Assembly (NCBI GenBank): GCA_021613535.1
Contig: CP075496.1
Span: 6,572,001-6,636,000 of the forward strand
DNA length: 64,000 bases
Direction of reading: 5' to 3'
Source: Adineta vaga
Lineage: Eukaryota > Rotifera
In this document: piece by piece, positions 63,265-64,000 of the stretch
Layout of the letters: each line of letters begins with the position of its first letter
How positions within the stretch are numbered: position 1 is the first letter of the stretch
Position numbers and translations under genes: made by a program
The notes under the pieces: model-generated
What the model was told of the DNA's origin: nothing
What the model saw: only the letters and a program-made list of their open reading frames with translations
The model's database searches: none

Positions 63265-64000
63265 ATGTTTTATAGATATCTGTATATTGAATATATTTTT
63301 GTTTTTTTATTGACTATACAAAGTATGTTTTCGTTTATCAATAAAGAAATATTATTTACATATGTTTTTTTTTGTCTAGAGATTGATGGATTTATTTGTC
63401 CTAAAGATGGTCGATGGCCGCATCCAGCTGATTGTGAAAAGTACGCAGTGAATGAAAATAAAGATAATTTTTATTTATTTATTGTTTGTATATAGATTCT
63501 ACACATGTAATTCAGGCATTGGTGTTGAAGCATGGTAATTATCTAGATGGATATCTAATCATTAACTTCCGTATTATTTCTACTTCTCCTGATAGTAAAA
63601 CTTAATTTGAGAAGGTTGAATGATAAATATAAATTTCACTAGTTATTGACGGAAATCAAAACGGAAATAATTTCAAACTTATTTTTTCCGGATATTTTCC
63701 AAAAAGAAAGGAAAAGAACTTTTTCTAGGTGTGGAAATGGTATGACCTATGATATTGATCATGGAAGATGCGATTTATCCAAAAATATCGATTGCAAAAA
63801 TGGAGATCGACCAAATTGGAGTCCACCATCTGAATGTATATTTAAAGAATTTTAAAAAATCAATCAAAAAAAAATCTTTTCTTTTCCCTTTAGTGATAAC
63901 GCAAAGTGTAACTGAACATATGATTGTAAAGACAACAACTCATGTAAGCAACGAAGAAACAAAAATGATTAATCGATTTCAAATAACAATGAAATTAGCT
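63265..64000 (+). CDS. Chitin-binding (peritrophin-A/CBM14) secreted protein, 3' part outside window
   Basis: Five exons join in phase: 63265-63322, 63380-63440, 63496-63534, 63729-63835 and 63894 to the window edge. A likely signal peptide (MFYRYLYIEYIFVFLLTIQ) is followed by one CBM14 domain with six cysteines: DGFICPKDGRWPHPADCEKF, YTCNSGIGVEAWCGNGMTYD, HGRCDLSKNIDC. The spacing fits peritrophin-A domains, which bind chitin in peritrophic membranes and cuticle, here perhaps in the trophi or eggshell. After the domain comes GDRPNWSPPSE and a Thr-rich stretch. The ATG at 63265 was chosen because the signal peptide starts there; an in-frame ATG at 63193 exists. The gene continues to the right. 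Confidence 0.8.

Overview
The window is nuclear DNA of a small invertebrate, most likely a bdelloid rotifer. The base composition is AT-rich. Genes are split by many very short introns: most of those I could place are about 45-75 bases, GT...AG, with a T-rich 3' end. The first gene belongs to an F-box/LRR-like family that I recognise as typical of bdelloids. The gene set is metazoan (STOX, RASSF, caspase, Shark kinase, hillarin, clathrin light chain, PEX13). I assembled gene models by hand; nearly all multi-exon models keep phase across every junction and end on one stop. The genus is not determined.

Layout. 1-5.2 kb: the 3' exon of an F-box-like gene, a single-exon proline-rich protein, and a two-Ig-domain surface protein. 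5.2-9.7 kb: a long stretch with no gene I can see. 9.7-15 kb: hillarin/LTD-1 (LIM, coiled coil, transglutaminase-like). 18-24 kb: a tightly packed same-strand run STOX - LIM-RASSF - executioner caspase, with a small membrane protein nested antisense in a STOX intron. 24-31 kb, minus strand: a pentameric ligand-gated channel without Cys-loop cysteines, an unrecognised serine-rich protein and a coiled-coil protein with two UBZ-like zinc fingers. 31.5-43 kb: clathrin light chain, Shark tyrosine kinase and a glycogen-targeting PP1 regulatory subunit. 44.8-46.5 kb: UQCR10 and a CD225/dispanin membrane protein. 48.6-53 kb: PEX13 and MAT2B in tandem, facing AIFM2/FSP1. 53.7-58 kb: an SPFH protein with a Cys-rich insert, a four-TM MARVEL-like protein, and a short secreted peptide precursor. 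58-64 kb: mostly gene-free with a decayed pseudogene, then a small single-TM protein and the start of a chitin-binding protein that runs off the right edge.

The genes do not form one pathway. RASSF next to caspase is suggestive because RASSF proteins act in Hippo and apoptotic signalling, but any functional link is inference. Several start codons lie at or just after a splice-acceptor-like tract without a visible upstream coding exon, and some neighbours are only 100-250 bases apart on one strand. This fits spliced-leader trans-splicing, known in bdelloids, and perhaps operons. The observations I would follow first are the candidate cyclic-peptide precursor (57674-58053), the STOX-RASSF-caspase run, the Cys-less ligand-gated channel and the Cys-rich SPFH protein.
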